Source: Catenulispora acidiphila DSM 44928 (GTDB taxonomy: Bacteria > Actinomycetota > Actinomycetes > Streptomycetales > Catenulisporaceae). Taken from it: 64,000 nucleotides of DNA. The notes beneath the pieces are model-generated. The model was not told where the DNA came from and did not search any database. It saw only the letters and a program-made list of their open reading frames with translations. Shown here piece by piece: positions 24,170 to 33,027 of this stretch (position 1 is the stretch's first letter; the number at the start of each line of letters is the position of its first letter). The DNA is taken from NCBI RefSeq assembly GCF_000024025.1, contig NC_013131.1, forward strand, positions 5,270,001-5,334,000. Reading direction: 5' to 3'. The position numbers and the translations under genes are program-made.

Positions 24170-25478
24170 CCGACGGGCTCGGCGAGGTCTCCAACCCTTG
24201 CGTGCGCGCCGCAGCTGCGGCGACGGCTTGGCGCGCGTCGTACCGCAGCAGCGAGGGCACCGCGGCGGCGAGCAGACCGATCCCGGCCAGGCACGCCAGG
24301 CCGCCGGAGACCACGGAGACACGCGGGGTGAACGCGGTCGCGGCCGCGCCGGATTCCAAGTCGCCCAGGCGCGGACCGCCGGCGACGACCACCATGTACA
24401 CGCCCTGCAGCCGCCCCTGCATGCCCGCCGGTGTGGCGACCTGCATCATCGTCGACCGGTACACGGCGCTGACCTGGTCTGCCGCGCCTGCCGACGCCAG
24501 CATGAGCAGCCCGACCCACAGCAGCGACACCGCGCCGAACGCGGCGATGGAGGCGCCCCACACCACGATCGCCAGCACCACGCCCAACCCTTGGCGGCTG
24601 ACCCGGGTCAGCAGACCGCCGAAGCCGGTCACCAGCAGCGCCCCGGCTGCCGGCGCGGCGTACATGAGGCTGGCTGTGGTGGCGCCGCCGTGGTACTGGC
24701 CGTACGCCAGCGCCGGATACAACGCCTTGGGCATGCCGAAGATCATGGCATTGATGTCGGCGAGGAACGAGGCGGTGATGATGCGCTCGCCGCGGATGAA
24801 CCGCAGACCCTCCAGCACCGAGGCCAGTCCGGCGCGCGGCGCGTCGGCGCCCGCGGGCAGCGCCGGGAGCCGCAGCACCGCGTACAGCGCGGCGAAGAAC
24901 GTCAGCACGTCGATGCCGTAGGCCCACTGGAAGCCGCCGACACCGACCGCGACACCGGCGGCCAGCGGACCGACGATGACCGAGAACGTCATGCTGCCGT
25001 AGGACAAGGTGTTGGCGGCGCCCAGTTTCTCGGCACGGACCAGCACCGGCGTCAGCGAGCGCCGCGCCGGGGCGTCGACGGCGGCGAACCCGGCCTGGGT
25101 AGCCACGCACACCAGCAGCAGCGGCACGTCGCGCATCCCGGCAGCGGCTTGGGCGAACAGCACGAGGCTGACGGCCATGGTCCCGACCGAGGTGACCAGC
25201 AGCAGCTTGCGCCGGTCGACAGCATCGGCGATCGCGCCGCCGTACAACCCGAAGAAGATCAGCGGAATCAGCGCGGTCAAGCTGGCCAGACCCACATCCA
25301 GCGAGGAGTGGGTGATCGCGTACACCTGCAACGGGACCGCGACCTGCGTCACCTGCGTGCCGATCGAGGACACCGCCTGCCCGGCGAACAGCCGCCGGTA
25401 GGCCGGCGACTCCCGCAGCGGGGAGATGTCGGAGACGGCAGAGCGGGCTATTCGACCCAGGCGCGCGGTAAGACTCAC
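24162..25478 (-). CDS. MFS transporter (MFS_3/EntS-like exporter)
   Basis: A 438-aa membrane protein with about 12 hydrophobic segments. The start, RRLFAGQAVSSIGTQVTQVAVPLQVYAIT, and LFFGLYGGAIADAVDRRKLLL (motif A-like, with DRR) mark the MFS_3 group that includes enterobactin exporter EntS and macrolide-efflux relatives. A drug or siderophore export role is possible, but no biosynthetic genes adjoin. The GTG at 25478 is used. The short C-terminal tail is Ala/Gln/Ser rich. It is convergent with the ROK gene. Confidence 0.88.
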   Translation of the reverse strand: MSLTARLGRIARSAVSDISPLRESPAYRRLFAGQAVSSIGTQVTQVAVPLQVYAITHSSLDVGLASLTALIPLIFFGLYGGAIADAVDRRKLLLVTSVGTMAVSLVLFAQAAAGMRDVPLLLVCVATQAGFAAVDAPARRSLTPVLVRAEKLGAANTLSYGSMTFSVIVGPLAAGVAVGVGGFQWAYGIDVLTFFAALYAVLRLPALPAGADAPRAGLASVLEGLRFIRGERIITASFLADINAMIFGMPKALYPALAYGQYHGGATTASLMYAAPAAGALLVTGFGGLLTRVSRQGLGVVLAIVVWGASIAAFGAVSLLWVGLLMLASAGAADQVSAVYRSTMMQVATPAGMQGRLQGVYMVVVAGGPRLGDLESGAAATAFTPRVSVVSGGLACLAGIGLLAAAVPSLLRYDARQAVAAAAARTQGLETSPSPSAT

Positions 25479-25484
25479 CGCCGC

Positions 25485-25703
25485 ATGCTATCTGTGACAC
25501 CTCAGCGGCTGATCACGCGCGGGGGGTCGGGGCGGGCCGCGGGCCCGGGCGCCGAGCCGCCGGCGACCGGCACGGTCACCATCGGCGCGTGTTCGGGCTG
25601 CAAGCTGTATGCCGGCGACAAGGACGGTCGGGCGAGCGCGTGTGGCAACAGCGGCATCGACTATCCGAAGGCTTCGTTCACGTTGCCGCCGGGTTTGAGA
25701 TGA
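25485..25703 (+). pseudogene. Possible C-terminal remnant of a lost gene
   Basis: A 72-codon open frame whose last 45 codons look genuinely coding (G/C third positions; ATGTVTIGACSGCKLYAG ... YPKASFTLPPGLR). The first part is Gly/Arg/Pro-rich and overlaps the MFS promoter region, so it is unlikely to be a natural N-terminus. I do not recognise the family; the paired Cys (ACSGC, ASACG) suggest an exported domain. It is followed by a strong terminator that it shares with the convergent chitinase gene. A short intact gene remains possible. Confidence 0.35.
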
Positions 25704-25739
25704 GCGGTTTCGGTCTGGGGTTGTAGGCGGGGGGCGGGG

Positions 25740-25784
25740 CCGCGTGCCCGGCCGGGGTCGTGAATCTGGCGGCCGGGCACGCGG
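25740..25784. terminator. Strong hairpin downstream of the chitinase gene
   Basis: CCGCGTGCCCGGCC (25740-25753) and GGCCGGGCACGCGG (25771-25784) make a perfect 14-bp stem with a 17-nt loop. It lies 35 bp beyond the chitinase stop and just after the convergent 25703 stop, so it can serve both directions. Confidence 0.8.
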
Positions 25785-25819
25785 GGGGATGCTGCGCTAG
25801 TGCTTGTGGGGTCGCAGCA

Positions 25820-26974
25820 TCAGCAGGTGAGGTTTCCGCCGGCGGTGACGCCCAGGATGGACGTGAAGGATTCGTAGTCGTTGACGCGGTCTTGCATTTC
25901 GCCGGTGTTGCCGCCGTTGCATTCGATGTCGTTGATGGCGCGGATGGTGGCGCCGAAGCCGGCTCCTGTTGTCATGGCCTGATGGGAGGTCAGGGAGCCG
26001 TTGCCGGTGCCGGTGAACCAGTACCAGATGGCGGTTTTCCAGGAGGTGGCGGAGTCTGTGGCGACGAGGTTGGGGTTGTGCAGGAGGTCGATGCCCAGGG
26101 CGTTGCCGGCGGCGTAGTAGTTGAAGTTCCAGGACAGTTGCAGCGGTCCGCGGCCGTAGTAGGCGTAGGTGCCTGCGGGGCAGCCGTAGGATTCGCTGGC
26201 GCAGTAGTTGCCGGATTGGTCGATTTCGTTGATGTAGACCAGTCCGCCGGTTTCGTGGTCCACATTGGCCAGGAAGGCTGCGGCTTCCTGCTTCTGCACG
26301 GTGGCGCTGCCGGTGGTGGCGAACGCGGGGTAGGCACTCAACGCCGCGACCAGACCGGAGTAGGTGTAGAAGGAATTCCGGTTCGGGAACATCTGGTTGA
26401 ACTGGGCCTGGCTGACGACGAAGCCGCCGGTCCCGCCGCCGCCTCCGCTGCCGTTGGGCAGGGTCCAGGACTGGTTGGCAGATCCCGCGCAGTCCCAGAT
26501 CTGGACCTGCGTGCCCGCGCCGCCCCAACCGGTGTCGTCCAGGCACTTGCCGGAGTTGGGGTTGAGCAGCGCGCCGTTGGACTGAGGCTGCCAGACCTGC
26601 GCGGCGGTGCCGTTGCAGGAGTACAGGTCGACTTTGGTGCCGTTGGCGGTGCCGGCGGCGTACACGTCCAGGCACATGCCCAGCACCTGAAGGCTGCCGT
26701 TGGAGGCGACGGTCCACTGTTGGGCGCCGCTTCCGTTGCACGTGTAGACCTGCACCGGGTTGTACTGCGCGGTACTGGCGCTGCGGTCGTCCAGGCACAG
26801 GCCCTGGTAGCCGGTGATCTGGCCGGTGCCGGCGGCTTGGGCGAGGCTGGCGGTGCCGATACCGATGCCGGTGAGCAGGACGACGGCGCCGAGCATCGCG
26901 GCGAGGCGGTGCAGGGTGGGCCGTATCCGGGTGCGTGGATGCGGTCGCCGTTGGGATTGTCGGGTCGGTTTCAT
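25820..26974 (-). CDS. Secreted GH19 chitinase with N-terminal ricin-B (CBM13) module
   Basis: A 384-aa exported enzyme hydrolysing chitin. The signal peptide runs to about residue 45 (LGAVVLLTGIGIGTASLAQA). A ricin-type trefoil follows (CLDDRSAS, QQWTV, CLDVYAAG, AQVWQP, CLDDTGW, NQSWTLP), then a Gly linker and the GH19 domain starting at VSQAQFNQMFPNRNSFYTYSG. The catalytic Glu is in NVDHETGG; YYGRGPLQLSWNFNY and SWKTAIWYWF are family marks. The C-terminus ends in Cys. The ATG at 26974 has AGGAAGG upstream. Two dre-like boxes overlap the promoter about 240 bp upstream, so DasR-type control by amino sugars is likely. Confidence 0.95.
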   Translation of the reverse strand: MKPTRQSQRRPHPRTRIRPTLHRLAAMLGAVVLLTGIGIGTASLAQAAGTGQITGYQGLCLDDRSASTAQYNPVQVYTCNGSGAQQWTVASNGSLQVLGMCLDVYAAGTANGTKVDLYSCNGTAAQVWQPQSNGALLNPNSGKCLDDTGWGGAGTQVQIWDCAGSANQSWTLPNGSGGGGGTGGFVVSQAQFNQMFPNRNSFYTYSGLVAALSAYPAFATTGSATVQKQEAAAFLANVDHETGGLVYINEIDQSGNYCASESYGCPAGTYAYYGRGPLQLSWNFNYYAAGNALGIDLLHNPNLVATDSATSWKTAIWYWFTGTGNGSLTSHQAMTTGAGFGATIRAINDIECNGGNTGEMQDRVNDYESFTSILGVTAGGNLTC

Positions 26975-27189
26975 CCGGTCGGTTCCTTCCTGGGGTGGCG
27001 GGTGCCTGAGCGTTGATGACGTTGATGGCTGGTGCTGAGCTCTGATGAACGGCGCGGCCAGCTGGCGCGGTGCGGCGATCGCCCACGGCGGAAAAAGGCA
27101 TGGGGGTAGCGCCAAGCGGCCCTGCATGGGGTGGTCAGTCGCGCAAAGGGTGTGGCAGAGCTTTAATTCACGACTTAGTTCACGTCAGG

Positions 27190-27218
27190 ATTGAACTCCC
27201 GGCGTCGGGGCGGGTCAA
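27190..27218 (-). promoter_or_regulatory. Chitinase gene promoter
   Basis: On the minus strand TTGACC (27213-27218) and TTCAAT (27190-27195) are separated by 17 bp. The first dre-like box overlaps the upstream edge of the -35. The leader before the ATG at 26974 is over 200 nt, and I see no riboswitch in it. Confidence 0.6.
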
Positions 27219-27250
27219 GGGTCTAGACCAAAGTTTTGGTCTGGACCACT
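27218..27250. promoter_or_regulatory. Two DasR-type dre boxes
   Basis: GGTCTAGACC (27220-27229) and GGTCTGGACC (27238-27247), centres 18 bp apart, match the known Streptomyces dre/chitinase repeat TGGTCTAGACCA; the second reads TTGGTCTGGACCACT in full. They sit upstream of the chitinase promoter and about 100 bp before the ABC gene on the other strand. Confidence 0.8.
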
Positions 27251-27345
27251 CGGGTGCCCGTGATACCGCCGTGTAGCCGTGGTGAAGCCGGCGGTGCGTA
27301 CGTTCCCCCTGTGAGTCCACGAGGGTGTGAAGGGGTGCGAGGCAG

Positions 27346-28695
27346 ATGACATCAGCGATCAACGCCGTGGAGGCGGTCGGGCTGCGTAAGGATTTCGGGA
27401 CGTTCCGGGCTGTCGACGGGATCGACTTGGAGATTCGGCAGGGGGAGATTTACGGGGTGCTCGGGCCGAATGGGGCGGGCAAGACCACGGCGTTGCGGAT
27501 GTTGGCGACGCTGTTGCCGATCGATGCCGGGCAGGCGCGGATCTTCGGAGTGGATGTGGCTGCCGAGCCGCATCGGATTCGGCAGCTGATCGGGATCACG
27601 GGGCAGTACGCGTCGGTCGATGAGGAATTGACGGCGGTGGAGAACCTGTGGATGTTCGGGCGGTTGCAGGGGTTGCGGTCCGCTGATGCCAAGGCCACTG
27701 CGCGGCGGCTGCTGGGGCAGTTCAGTTTGGAGGAGGCGGCGGAGCGGCCGATCGCGCAGTTCTCTGGGGGGATGCGGCGGCGGCTGGATTTGGCGGCGAG
27801 CCTGATCACGCGTCCGCCGCTGATCTTCCTGGATGAGCCGACGACCGGGCTGGATCCGCGGACCCGCGGGGAGATGTGGGACACGATCCGCGGGCTGGTC
27901 ACGGAGGGCTGCACGGTGCTGCTGACGACGCAGTATCTGGATGAGGCGGATCAGCTGGCGGGGCGGATCGCGGTGCTGGACCGGGGGCGCAAGGTCGCTG
28001 AGGGTACGCCGGAGCAGCTGAAGGCCTCCGTCGGCAACTCCACGTTGCAGTTGCAGCTGGCTGCGGGCGCCGATCAGGAGCAGGCACGGCAGGTGGTGCT
28101 GCGGGTCGCCGGTGTCGAGCCGGTGCTGAGTCCGGAGTCGGGGCGGATGAACGTGCCGTTGGACGACGCCGACCGTGCCGCGGACATCCTCATCGGACTG
28201 CGGCAGACCGGGGTGTCGATCGCGTCGGTGAGTGTGGCGCAGCCGACGCTGGACGAGGTGTTCCTCGCCCTCACCGGCCACGGCGCCGAATCCGGTGATG
28301 ACGACCCCGGCGATGACGACGGCCGCGGCGACGATCGTGGCGGGCCCGGCGACTCCGGCGCGCCCGGCAATAGCAAAAGCATCGGCATCGGCATCGGTAG
28401 CCAAGGCAAGCCCGGCACCGGGACCGCGACTCGCACTGGCACTGGCATCGGCACTGGCACCGGGACCAGGACCGCGACATCAACAACCGCATTCGCCGCC
28501 GCCGACTCCGCTTCGAGGCCAGCCGCCGCCGATGCCCCAGCCGCCTCCGCCGTCTCCAGGCCAGCCTCCGCCTCCGCCTCCGCCAACGCCCCAGCTGCCA
28601 TTGCTACTGCCGTCTCCAGGCCAGCCGCCACCGCCGCAGAAGCCACAGCCTCCGCCCCGAAGTCCGCCACCACCACCGCCCGGGAGTCCCAGTGA
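27346..28695 (+). CDS. DrrA-like ABC exporter ATPase with long low-complexity tail
   Basis: A 449-aa cytoplasmic ATPase of a two-gene exporter. Walker A is GPNGAGKTTA, the signature is FSGGMRRRLDLA, and Walker B is PPLIFLDEPTTGLD, followed by TTQYLDEADQLA, typical of daunorubicin-resistance (DrrA) proteins. The normal family C-terminus ends near residue 310 (TLDEVFLALTGHGAE). About 140 extra residues follow: first Gly/Asp, then Gly-Thr and Ala-Ser-Pro repeats, probably disordered. The ATG at 27346 has GAGG. Its stop overlaps the permease start (GTGA at 28692), so translation is coupled. The substrate is unknown. Confidence 0.9.
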   Translation: MTSAINAVEAVGLRKDFGTFRAVDGIDLEIRQGEIYGVLGPNGAGKTTALRMLATLLPIDAGQARIFGVDVAAEPHRIRQLIGITGQYASVDEELTAVENLWMFGRLQGLRSADAKATARRLLGQFSLEEAAERPIAQFSGGMRRRLDLAASLITRPPLIFLDEPTTGLDPRTRGEMWDTIRGLVTEGCTVLLTTQYLDEADQLAGRIAVLDRGRKVAEGTPEQLKASVGNSTLQLQLAAGADQEQARQVVLRVAGVEPVLSPESGRMNVPLDDADRAADILIGLRQTGVSIASVSVAQPTLDEVFLALTGHGAESGDDDPGDDDGRGDDRGGPGDSGAPGNSKSIGIGIGSQGKPGTGTATRTGTGIGTGTGTRTATSTTAFAAADSASRPAAADAPAASAVSRPASASASANAPAAIATAVSRPAATAAEATASAPKSATTTARESQ

Positions 28696-29549
28696 ACACC
28701 GCCACCGCGTCCCTGCCGGCGACCAAGCCCGCTGCGCCGCGCCTCGTCGATCCGGCGGCGGCTGTCGCTGCTGCTCGGGCGCATAGCACCGCCGGTGAGA
28801 TCGCCGGGCAGACGTTGGTGATGGCGTGGCGGGCGTTGAAGAAGATGCGGCGTAATCCGGAGCAGTTCTTTGATGTGACGATTCAGCCGCTGCTGTTCAC
28901 GGCGATGTTCGCCTACATCTTCGGCGGTGCGATTTCCGGCGGGGTCAGTGCGTATCTGCCGGTGCTCATTCCTGGGATCGTGGCGCAGACGGTGCTGACG
29001 ACGTGCATGTCGACGGGGGTGCAGTTGCGGGAGGACATGGAGAAGGGGGTGTTCGACCGGTTCAAGTCGCTGCCGATGGCGCGGATCGCGCCGCTGGCCG
29101 GGCCGATGATCGCCGATCTGGTGCGCTATCTGATCGCCGCCGGTTTGACGTTCGTGGCGGGTCTGATCATCGGCTACCGTCCCGGTGGCGGGGTGGTGGG
29201 GGTGGCCGGTGCGATGGTGCTGGCGATCGTCACCGGGTGGTCGCTGGCGTGGATCTTCACGTGGCTCGGCACCATTACCAAGAGTGCCAAGTCGGTGCAG
29301 GGCATCTCGATGCTGATCATGTTCCCGTTGACGTTCCTGTCGAACGCGTTCGTGCCGGTGCAGACGCTGCCTCGCTGGCTGGCCGACTTCGTGAAGGTCA
29401 ACCCGATCTCGCACCTGGTGTCCGGCACGCGCGCGCTGGCCAACCACGGCCAGCTGTCCGGCGAGGTCGGCTGGACGCTGCTGGCGTGCGCCGCGGTGAT
29501 CGCGGTGTTCGCGCCGCTGTCGACCCGCAGCTACCGCCGCCACTTGTAG
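28692..29549 (+). CDS. DrrB-like ABC-2 permease
   Basis: A 285-aa membrane partner of the preceding ATPase. It has about six hydrophobic segments and the ABC-2 pattern (RNPEQFFDVTIQPLLFTAMFAYIFGG, GIVAQTVLTTCMSTGVQL, EKGVFDRFKSLPMARIAPLAG, FPLTFLSNAFVPVQTLPRWL, VNPISHLV), as in DrrB. The N-terminal 40 residues are Ala-rich and cytoplasmic. The GTG start overlaps the ATPase stop codon. It is convergent, at 20 bp, with the AfsR-like gene. Confidence 0.92.
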   Translation: MNTATASLPATKPAAPRLVDPAAAVAAARAHSTAGEIAGQTLVMAWRALKKMRRNPEQFFDVTIQPLLFTAMFAYIFGGAISGGVSAYLPVLIPGIVAQTVLTTCMSTGVQLREDMEKGVFDRFKSLPMARIAPLAGPMIADLVRYLIAAGLTFVAGLIIGYRPGGGVVGVAGAMVLAIVTGWSLAWIFTWLGTITKSAKSVQGISMLIMFPLTFLSNAFVPVQTLPRWLADFVKVNPISHLVSGTRALANHGQLSGEVGWTLLACAAVIAVFAPLSTRSYRRHL

Positions 29550-29569
29550 AAACAGTCAGCGAGCCACTG

Positions 29570-32500
29570 TCAGCTGCCCTCTGATTCCTCAGGCAGCCGC
29601 CGCGCCGCCGCCCGGGCCTGCTCCAGCAGGTCCGGCGGGCGGCGATCGGCGTATTCGGCGCTCATCTGCTCCAGAGCGCCGGGCAGCGCCTCCTTCGCGG
29701 CGGCGAGGATCCGGTCCCAGGCCATCGTCGGCAGCATCCTGTTGTAGGCGAACCGCTGCGCCAGCGCCAGCAGCCGCACCGCGTCGGTGGCGGCGGCGGC
29801 TTTGCGCAGCAGCGCCCACGCGCCCAACGCGAACAGCAGCAGCCCGGCGGCGGGGTAGTCCAGGCGCTCGTTGTCGGCGGTCAGCACTTTCAGGGCACTG
29901 GCACGGCACGCCGTGAACTTCGCCTGTCCGCAGGCCAGCTCCTCGGCGTCGGCGGCGTACCAGGCGTGCGCGTTGAGTACCAGCGCGTCGCCGAAGTAGC
30001 TCCACAGCTCGGTGCCGGTGCGCATGGCCTCAGGAACCTGCCTCTGGCGCATCCGGGCTGAGCTTTCCCGATACAGCCGCAGCCCGTCGGCGATCTGCCC
30101 GGAGGCGAGCAGCAGCTCGGCGCGGCAGATGTGCCGGAAGACGTCGGTGCCGAAAGATGCGGCGCGCATCTCGATGCTGTCGATCCGGCCCAGCTGTTCG
30201 GCGGCGCGGGCCAGCCTTCCGGCACCGATGTCACACAGCACCAGCAGGGCCCGCAGCTGCGCTTCGTCGTCGTTGGCGCCGAGCCGCTCGACCACCGGCA
30301 GCGCCGCTTTCGCGTGCGTGATCGCAGCAGTGCTGTCGCCGAGCTGCATGGTCAGCTCGGCCAGCAGCGCGTGCGGCATCGCCGTCGTCCAGGGCCCGGC
30401 CTGCACGCCGTCGGCGGCGTCGGATTCGGCCAGCGCCAGCACCCGCTCGGCGGCGGCGAGCGCCGCCGGCAGGTCTCCTTCGTTCTCGAAATGGCGGCTC
30501 AGCCACAAGCTGGCCACGCCGGCGGTGTGCCGGTCGGCTCCGGCGGCGAGGGCGCAAAGCCGTGCCGGGAACGCCGCGTCGACCGCCGGTGCGCAGGTCA
30601 GCAGCACCTCAACCAGCGCCGCCAGGTAGATGTCCTCGCCGCTGGCCGGGCCCAGGCGGTGCAGCAGCGCGAACAGATCCGCGCCGTGATCCCCGGACAG
30701 TGCCAGGGCGTTGTTCAACGTGATCGCCACCGCGGCGCGGGTGGCGTCGGCCAGGTGCGGCGGCGGTGTCCAGTCGCTCAACGCGTCCCGGACCGCGCCG
30801 CCCAGGACCAGCAGCCGGAAATGCTCACCGCGCATCATCCACATCGTCCCGAGCCCGGCCAGCAGCGTCACCAGCGATTCCCGGTCCCCCTCGGCGATCG
30901 CGCCGCGCAGCTCGTCAGCGAGGTTCGTCTCCTCCACGCTGACCGCGTCGATGGCGGCGAACTGCCCGGGACCGGAGAAGGCGAGCCGCTGCGCCGAGAC
31001 ATACCGCACAGCCCACCGGCGCTGCGCGGCGCGCGCCTGGTCCTGCTCCCCGGCGGCGGCCAGCTGCATCCGGCCGAACTCGCGCACCGTCTCCAGCATC
31101 CGGTACCTGATACCGGCCGCGCTTTCCCGCACCGTGACCAGCGACTGGTCGACCAAGCCGGGGACGGCGTCGAAGACGGCCGGCGGCAGGACTGCTTCGG
31201 CGGCTTGCGGGGTGAATCCGTCGTGGAACAGCGCCAGACGCCGCAGGGCTTGTTTTTCAGCCTCGCCCAGCAGGTTCCAGGACCATTCGATGACGGTCAG
31301 CAACCCCTGGTGCCGGTCCGGGGCGCTGCGGTCGCCGCCGCGCAGCAGCGCGAACCGGTCGGCCAGCCGCCGGTCGATGTCCTCCACGGCCATGACCCGG
31401 ACTTTCGCGGCGGCCAGTTCGATGGCCAGCGGCAGCCCGTCGAGCCGGCGGACGATCCCGGCGACGACGTCGGCATCCAGGCGCGCGTCGGGCCGGGCGG
31501 CCAGAGCCCGTTCGGCGAACAGCTGAACCCCGTCGGCCGTGCCGAGCTCGCCCAGGGGGTAGAGGCGTTCGGCGGCGATAGCCAGCGGCGCGCGGCTGGT
31601 GGTGAGCACCCGCAGGTCCGGGGTGGCGGCGATGAGGAACGCCACCAGGTCCGCGACCGCGCCGATGAGATGCTCGCAGTTGTCCAGCACCAGCAAGCCC
31701 GGCACTTGCGCGAGCTGTTGGGCGATCCGTGCTGTGAAGTCAGCGCGCTGCCTCGGTGTCAGGGCTGCGCGGCCGCTGACCGAGTCCCGCACCCCCAACA
31801 CCGATCCGACCTCCACGGCCAGGTCCTCATCGGGCAGGACACCGGCGAGTTCGACGAAATACACCGCCGGCTGCTCAGCTTGGCGCGCCATGACCTGCGC
31901 CAGCCGGGTCTTGCCGAGCCCTCCGGGCCCGACGATGGACACCACGCGCGAGGCGGCCAGCGCCGTGCGCAGCCGCGCCACGTCGGCGTCACGGCCGATC
32001 AGCTCGGTCGCGTCATACCGCAGACCGTGCCGTACCGGCCGGTCCAGCGCCAACAGAGCGCGCTGCACCCGCTGCAGCACCTCGCCAGGGTCGGAACCGA
32101 ACCGCTCCCGCAGGTCGCGGCGGTGCCGTTCGAACCGCTCCAGCGCCGCCGCCGGACCCCGCACCGCGGCTTCGCTGCGCAGCAGATCAGCGAGCAGCGA
32201 CTCGTCGTGCGCGGCGTCGGCGTGTGCTGATTCCAGCTGCGGCAGCGCCTGGGCGTGGGCGCCGGTGCGGCTGGCGGCGCGCGCCGCGACGGTGCGGGCG
32301 GCGGCGAGCTGTGCGGCCGCGGTGTGACGGATCTCGGCGAGCGGCCCGTCGTCCTCACTGGCGCTAGTGAGGATGACGGCGCCGGTGGCTGCCGCCGCGC
32401 TGTCGGCCGCATCCTGCCCTCCGACGACGGTGAGTGCCTGTTGTGCCAGCTCCGCCGCGCGTGCGGCGTCGGTGTCCAGTGCGGCGGTGGCCTCACGCAC

Positions 32501-32800
32501 CAGCCGGCTGAGTTCGGTGCTGTCGACCTCGCCGGGCCCGACGCCGAGCCGGTATCCGGTGCCGTCGCGGACGATCACCTCCGGACCGCAGGCGCTGCGG
32601 GTCCGGGACACCAGCACTTGCAGGCTTTTCACACCGTTGCTCGGCGCGGCATCGCCCCAGACGGCTTCGATGAGCTCCGCCGCCCCGACGGCTCGGCCCT
32701 GACGTGCGGCCAGGGCCGCGAGCAGCGCTTGCGGGCGCTCGCCCACGACGGCGACGCCGTGCCAGCGCACATCGTCCAGGAGCCTTAGCGCGATACTCAC
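29570..32800 (-). CDS. AfsR/SARP-like regulator: BTAD, NB-ARC-type ATPase and TPR-like C-terminus
   Basis: A 1076-aa regulator. The N-terminal OmpR-like winged helix (LLAALAARQGRAVGAAELIEAVWG, LQVLVSRTRSACG) and BTAD domain reach about residue 260. A STAND/NB-ARC ATPase follows (P-loop VGPGGLGKTRL, ITTSR-like LTTSRAPL, GLPLAIELAAAKVR), then about 450 residues of helical TPR-like repeats. Such proteins activate secondary-metabolite or other pathway genes after ligand or ATP binding; no biosynthetic cluster is adjacent. The GTG at 32800 is the start and no Shine-Dalgarno is seen. A 69-bp stretch of this gene (32169-32237) is duplicated at 45882-45950, after the second AfsR-like gene. Confidence 0.9.
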   Translation of the reverse strand: MSIALRLLDDVRWHGVAVVGERPQALLAALAARQGRAVGAAELIEAVWGDAAPSNGVKSLQVLVSRTRSACGPEVIVRDGTGYRLGVGPGEVDSTELSRLVREATAALDTDAARAAELAQQALTVVGGQDAADSAAAATGAVILTSASEDDGPLAEIRHTAAAQLAAARTVAARAASRTGAHAQALPQLESAHADAAHDESLLADLLRSEAAVRGPAAALERFERHRRDLRERFGSDPGEVLQRVQRALLALDRPVRHGLRYDATELIGRDADVARLRTALAASRVVSIVGPGGLGKTRLAQVMARQAEQPAVYFVELAGVLPDEDLAVEVGSVLGVRDSVSGRAALTPRQRADFTARIAQQLAQVPGLLVLDNCEHLIGAVADLVAFLIAATPDLRVLTTSRAPLAIAAERLYPLGELGTADGVQLFAERALAARPDARLDADVVAGIVRRLDGLPLAIELAAAKVRVMAVEDIDRRLADRFALLRGGDRSAPDRHQGLLTVIEWSWNLLGEAEKQALRRLALFHDGFTPQAAEAVLPPAVFDAVPGLVDQSLVTVRESAAGIRYRMLETVREFGRMQLAAAGEQDQARAAQRRWAVRYVSAQRLAFSGPGQFAAIDAVSVEETNLADELRGAIAEGDRESLVTLLAGLGTMWMMRGEHFRLLVLGGAVRDALSDWTPPPHLADATRAAVAITLNNALALSGDHGADLFALLHRLGPASGEDIYLAALVEVLLTCAPAVDAAFPARLCALAAGADRHTAGVASLWLSRHFENEGDLPAALAAAERVLALAESDAADGVQAGPWTTAMPHALLAELTMQLGDSTAAITHAKAALPVVERLGANDDEAQLRALLVLCDIGAGRLARAAEQLGRIDSIEMRAASFGTDVFRHICRAELLLASGQIADGLRLYRESSARMRQRQVPEAMRTGTELWSYFGDALVLNAHAWYAADAEELACGQAKFTACRASALKVLTADNERLDYPAAGLLLFALGAWALLRKAAAATDAVRLLALAQRFAYNRMLPTMAWDRILAAAKEALPGALEQMSAEYADRRPPDLLEQARAAARRLPEESEGS

Positions 32801-33027
32801 CGCCCAAGTCTAGAAGCGTGCCGCCACCGTGGGTCTGCTCGAGAGAACACGAAGGAGTCGACGAGTGCTGCGTCTGCGTGTCCTGAGTGTGACGCGTGCC
32901 CAAGCGCGCAAAATTCAACGGAACTCGCGCAAGAAATCTTGCCGGAGAGAGAAGATCTTCGATGATCTCCTGAAATCGATGCACAGACCTCTTGCTTCGC
33001 AGCCCGCCGCGCCCTACGGTCGGCGTC
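32801..33027. promoter_or_regulatory. Divergent promoter region with two short palindromes
   Basis: The gap is about 230 bp and AT-richer than its surroundings. CAAGA-AA-TCTTG (32930-32941) and GAAGATCTTC (32951-32960) are perfect palindromes, 67-98 bp upstream of the GH87-like gene. They are candidate operators; no consensus promoter is assigned. Confidence 0.4.

Noticed and set aside
24040-25500. Long open frames overlapping the MFS gene in other frames
   Set aside because: Composition is low-complexity Arg/Gly and the MFS frame has clear membrane segments and motifs.
29552-29570. Hairpin ACAGT/ACTGT as terminator between the ABC permease and the AfsR-like gene
   Set aside because: A 5-bp stem with a 9-nt loop is too weak to call.
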